Shown: positions 5,060 through 7,370 of the stretch, piece by piece
Layout: every line of letters starts with the position of its first letter
How positions within the stretch are numbered: position 1 is the stretch's first letter
Origin: DATFAS01 sp035254305
GTDB lineage: Bacteria; Bacillota; Bacilli; Aneurinibacillales; RAOX-1
Direction: 5' to 3'
DNA: 7,370 bases
Assembly: GCA_035254305.1 (NCBI GenBank)
Contig: DATFAS010000269.1
Coordinates: 1 to 7,370, forward strand
Notes under the pieces: generated by a model
What the model was told of the DNA's origin: nothing
What the model saw: only the letters and a program-made list of their open reading frames with translations
Database searches by the model: none
Program-made: the position numbers and the translations under genes

Positions 5060-6670
5060 GTGGCATACGAGGCTAAATGGGCAAGTGACCCTAAGTTGAA
5101 TAAAAATGAGTTAGCAAAACTCGAAAAAGACGGATTAGATATCCTTGATTTGATTGTTAATAAATATTCCAAAGAGGGATTTGATTCAATCGAGAAAAGT
5201 GAATTTGACTTTTTTAAGTGGGCTGGGGTTTATCAACAGCGTCCTAATAATGGTCACTTCATGATGCGTGTTCGTATTCCAAGTGGAATCCTTACGAATG
5301 AACAAGCACTTGTACTTGCAGGGATTGGTAAGGATTATGGACGTGATCTAGTGGATGTAACAACTCGTCAAGCGGTTCAATTTCACTGGCTTACAATTGA
5401 GAACTTCCCTGATATCTTTGAACGTTTAGCAGCTGTTGGACTTTCTTCTACAGAAGCATGTGGGGATTGCCCGCGTACAATTATCGGAAACCCTTTAGCA
5501 GGGATTGATCCGAATGAAACGCTTGATACACGCCCAATTGTTGCACAATTAGAACAATTTTTTAGAGGAAATCGAGATTTCTCTAACTTACCAAGGAAAT
5601 ATAAAATGTCTGTTTCTGCAAATATTTATAATACAGCACATGCTGAACTAAATGATTTAGCTTTCACTCCAGCTAAGAAGGTACTTAATGGAGAAGAAGT
5701 GCTTGGATTTCATATATGGGTAGGTGGAGGTCTTTCTGCAAAACCATATTTAGCACAGAAGCTTGATGTATTCTGTCAGCCAGAAGAAGCTCTTAAAGTG
5801 GCTGTGGGAGTAACAACCATCTTCCGTGATTTCGGTTATCGTGAGAAGAGAACGCATGCTCGATTGAAATTCCTCATGGCTGACTGGGGACCTGAGAAAT
5901 TCCGTGAAGAATTGGTTAAGATCACAGGGGAATTAGAAACTGCTGGTACAGATCTTACAGAAGGCTGGAAGGCTGGATATTTCTACGGGGTTCATGAACA
6001 GAAGCAAGCAGGCTACTATTATGCAGGTCTATCTGTTCCTGTTGGAAGAATGACTGCCAATGAATTAGTAGAATTAGCACGGATTGCACAGCAATATGGA
6101 GATGGAACGATCGGAACCTGTAATTCTCAGAACGTATTAATTCGTAACATTTCTTCAGAAAATGTAGAGAAGTTTAAAGAAGAGTCTTTAATCAAAAATA
6201 GGTTTAAGCTTAATCCTAACACATTCGTAGCCTATGCGATTTCCTGCACAGGAACAGAATATTGCAATCTTGCCATTGTAGAAACAAAAGAAAGAATGAG
6301 AGCTTTAGCTGAATACCTAGATCAAACCGTTGCACTAGATACACCTTTACGCATTCATATGGTCGGATGCCCTAACTCCTGCGGTCAACGCCAAATTGGA
6401 GATATTGGATTACAAGGTGCATTAGTTAAAACAGAGAGTGGTATGGTAGAAGCCTTCGATCTATTCGTTGGAGGTACACTTGAAAGTGCTAGATTTAATG
6501 AAAAGCTAAAAGCTAGAGTTACTCATGATAAATTAGGCCCAGTTCTTGCTCAATTAATTGGAGTATATAAAGAGGAAAGACTAGATGGTGAAGCATATTG
6601 GAAGTATGTTGAACGCGTAGGTGTAGACCATATTCAGAAGCAATTCGATCAAATCATGGTAACAGCCTAG
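5060..6670 (+). CDS. Ferredoxin-type siroheme/4Fe-4S sulfite (nitrite) reductase
   Basis: The 536-residue protein reduces sulfite to sulfide (six electrons) using siroheme and a 4Fe-4S cluster. It has the two-repeat architecture: ferredoxin-like half-domains near 50-130 and 310-380, and reductase domains at about 130-280 and 385-530. The cluster cysteines are C396-x5-C402 (CTGTEYC) and C437-x3-C441 (CPNSC). Arg103, Arg139 and the RKYK segment (179-182) lie where the anion-binding residues of this family sit; Lys182 occurs where plant nitrite reductases have Asn, which favours sulfite. Tyr58 and Cys134 match, by pattern, the cross-linked Tyr-Cys pair described in Mycobacterium NirA. There is no flavoprotein partner gene in the window, so ferredoxin is the likely donor. 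The start is GTG at 5060 with AGGAG at 5044-5048; an ATG start is not available. Its codons are biased to CGT for Arg, suggesting strong expression. Siroheme genes on both sides support an assimilatory role. Confidence 0.95.
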   Translation: MAYEAKWASDPKLNKNELAKLEKDGLDILDLIVNKYSKEGFDSIEKSEFDFFKWAGVYQQRPNNGHFMMRVRIPSGILTNEQALVLAGIGKDYGRDLVDVTTRQAVQFHWLTIENFPDIFERLAAVGLSSTEACGDCPRTIIGNPLAGIDPNETLDTRPIVAQLEQFFRGNRDFSNLPRKYKMSVSANIYNTAHAELNDLAFTPAKKVLNGEEVLGFHIWVGGGLSAKPYLAQKLDVFCQPEEALKVAVGVTTIFRDFGYREKRTHARLKFLMADWGPEKFREELVKITGELETAGTDLTEGWKAGYFYGVHEQKQAGYYYAGLSVPVGRMTANELVELARIAQQYGDGTIGTCNSQNVLIRNISSENVEKFKEESLIKNRFKLNPNTFVAYAISCTGTEYCNLAIVETKERMRALAEYLDQTVALDTPLRIHMVGCPNSCGQRQIGDIGLQGALVKTESGMVEAFDLFVGGTLESARFNEKLKARVTHDKLGPVLAQLIGVYKEERLDGEAYWKYVERVGVDHIQKQFDQIMVTA

Positions 6671-6694
6671 TAGCTTTAAAACAAGGGGGACAAT

Positions 6695-6931
6695 ATGGAA
6701 CAGCACAAGAAAGAATTTTTTATGTATAAGCTTGAAGTCGTTCTGGCTAACGATCAGTTACTTACAGTCATAGTGATGGCTGATTCAGATGAATTGGCGT
6801 TTACTTATGCTGAGAACCACATCGATAGACATACCATTGTCCCCCCTAAGATTCAACAATTAAGTATTGTACAAAAGAAGCCAATGGAACGTGGCGGGGT
6901 TGGATATGTGGTTGAAACATCACGTTTTTAA
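6695..6931 (+). CDS. DUF3906 family small protein of unknown function
   Basis: This 78-residue soluble protein has no signal or membrane segment. The core MYKLEVVLANDQLLTVIVMADSDELAFTYAENHIDR (read from residue 10) and the closing GGVGYVVE match the pattern of DUF3906 proteins that I associate with sulfite reductase genes in Bacillus. It looks like a small alpha/beta fold with a beta hairpin and one helix. The ATG at 6695 has AAGGGGGA (6683-6690) in front; the family usually begins at the second Met, 6722, so the first nine residues may not be essential. It lies 24 bases after the reductase and 39 bases before cobA, so it is in the same transcript. Its position suggests a role tied to the reductase, such as assembly, electron delivery or regulation, but no function is known. 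Confidence 0.85.
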   Translation: MEQHKKEFFMYKLEVVLANDQLLTVIVMADSDELAFTYAENHIDRHTIVPPKIQQLSIVQKKPMERGGVGYVVETSRF

Positions 6932-6970
6932 GAAAGACAAGGGTATCCACAGACGAAGGAGAAAACAATA

Positions 6971-7370
6971 ATGACTACTGGAAAAGTATTTTTCGTTGGT
7001 GCCGGTCCCGGCGACCCCAAATTAATAACAGTTCGAGGTCAGGAATTATTAAAACGTGCCGATGTGATTGTCCATGACCGTCTCGCCAGCCCAAAGCTTC
7101 TAAGAGATCTTAAACCAGATGTTAAATTGATTTATTGTGGTAAGTCTGTGAATCAGCATACTATGGTACAAGATGAAATTAATTCTGTTTTAATAAAGGA
7201 AGCGAAAGAAGGAAAGCAAGTTGTTCGACTAAAAGGTGGCGATCCTTGCATATTTGGTCGAGTAGGCGAGGAAGCAGAGGTTTGTGTAGATCATGGAATC
7301 CCATTCGAAATTATTCCAGGGATTACTTCTGGAATTGCTGCACCTGCCTATGCGGGAATACCCTTAACTC
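6971..7370 (+). CDS. cobA: Uroporphyrinogen-III C-methyltransferase (SUMT), 3'-truncated by the window
   Basis: SUMT adds two methyl groups from S-adenosylmethionine to uroporphyrinogen III to give precorrin-2, the first step of siroheme synthesis. The frame opens at ATG 6971 after AAGGAG (6956-6961, nine bases spacing) and stays open for 133 codons to the window end; about half of a normal 250-260 residue enzyme is missing only because the window stops. Visible motifs are the SAM-binding loop VGAGPGDP (9-16), the conserved VHDRL (34-38), VRLKGGDPCIFGR (85-97) with GEEAE after it, and PGITSG (116-121). It supplies the substrate of SirC encoded upstream, completing the route with SirB. Confidence 0.95.
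   Translation, partial: MTTGKVFFVGAGPGDPKLITVRGQELLKRADVIVHDRLASPKLLRDLKPDVKLIYCGKSVNQHTMVQDEINSVLIKEAKEGKQVVRLKGGDPCIFGRVGEEAEVCVDHGIPFEIIPGITSGIAAPAYAGIPLT

Overview
The window looks like chromosome from an endospore-forming Bacillales bacterium. The DNA is AT-leaning, ribosome binding sites are strong and GGAGG-like, GTG and TTG starts are used beside ATG, and the encoded families (siroheme and sulfite reductase cluster with a DUF3906 gene, small heat shock protein, patatin, sporulation-like small proteins) are typical of that order. I cannot name the genus from sequence alone.

Left part (1-1193). A small His/Tyr/Cys-rich coat-like protein is closed by a clear intrinsic terminator. An 87-residue basic helical protein follows, possibly related to stage VI sporulation protein F, with a sporulation-type -10 element in front. 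A 600-base gene-free stretch then carries a tandem array of three full copies and one truncated copy of a 111-113 base unit. Each unit holds inverted repeats that could fold in two mutually exclusive ways.

Middle part (1194-3417). A single-pass anchored extracytoplasmic protein of the YpmS/DUF2140 type (tentative) is divergent from a patatin-like lipase. The lipase runs head-on into an Hsp20 small heat shock protein, and their 3' ends overlap by 16 bases.

Right part (3418-7370). A siroheme and sulfite-reduction cluster reads rightward: precorrin-2 dehydrogenase (sirC), a short TTG-initiated reading frame joined by an ATGA overlap to a sirohydrochlorin chelatase (sirB), a ferredoxin-type siroheme/4Fe-4S sulfite (nitrite) reductase, a DUF3906 protein, and the first 133 codons of uroporphyrinogen-III C-methyltransferase (cobA). 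CobA makes precorrin-2, SirC oxidises it to sirohydrochlorin, SirB inserts iron, and the reductase uses the siroheme to reduce sulfite to sulfide for cysteine synthesis. A consensus-like sigma-A promoter at 4097-4126, with a perfect 12-base palindrome at its expected start point, separates sirC from the rest and is the best candidate control point. The strongest things to follow up are the tandem RNA-like repeat array, the small coupled reading frame before sirB, the palindrome and repeated TCGGAATT motif, and the unexplained DUF3906 gene.
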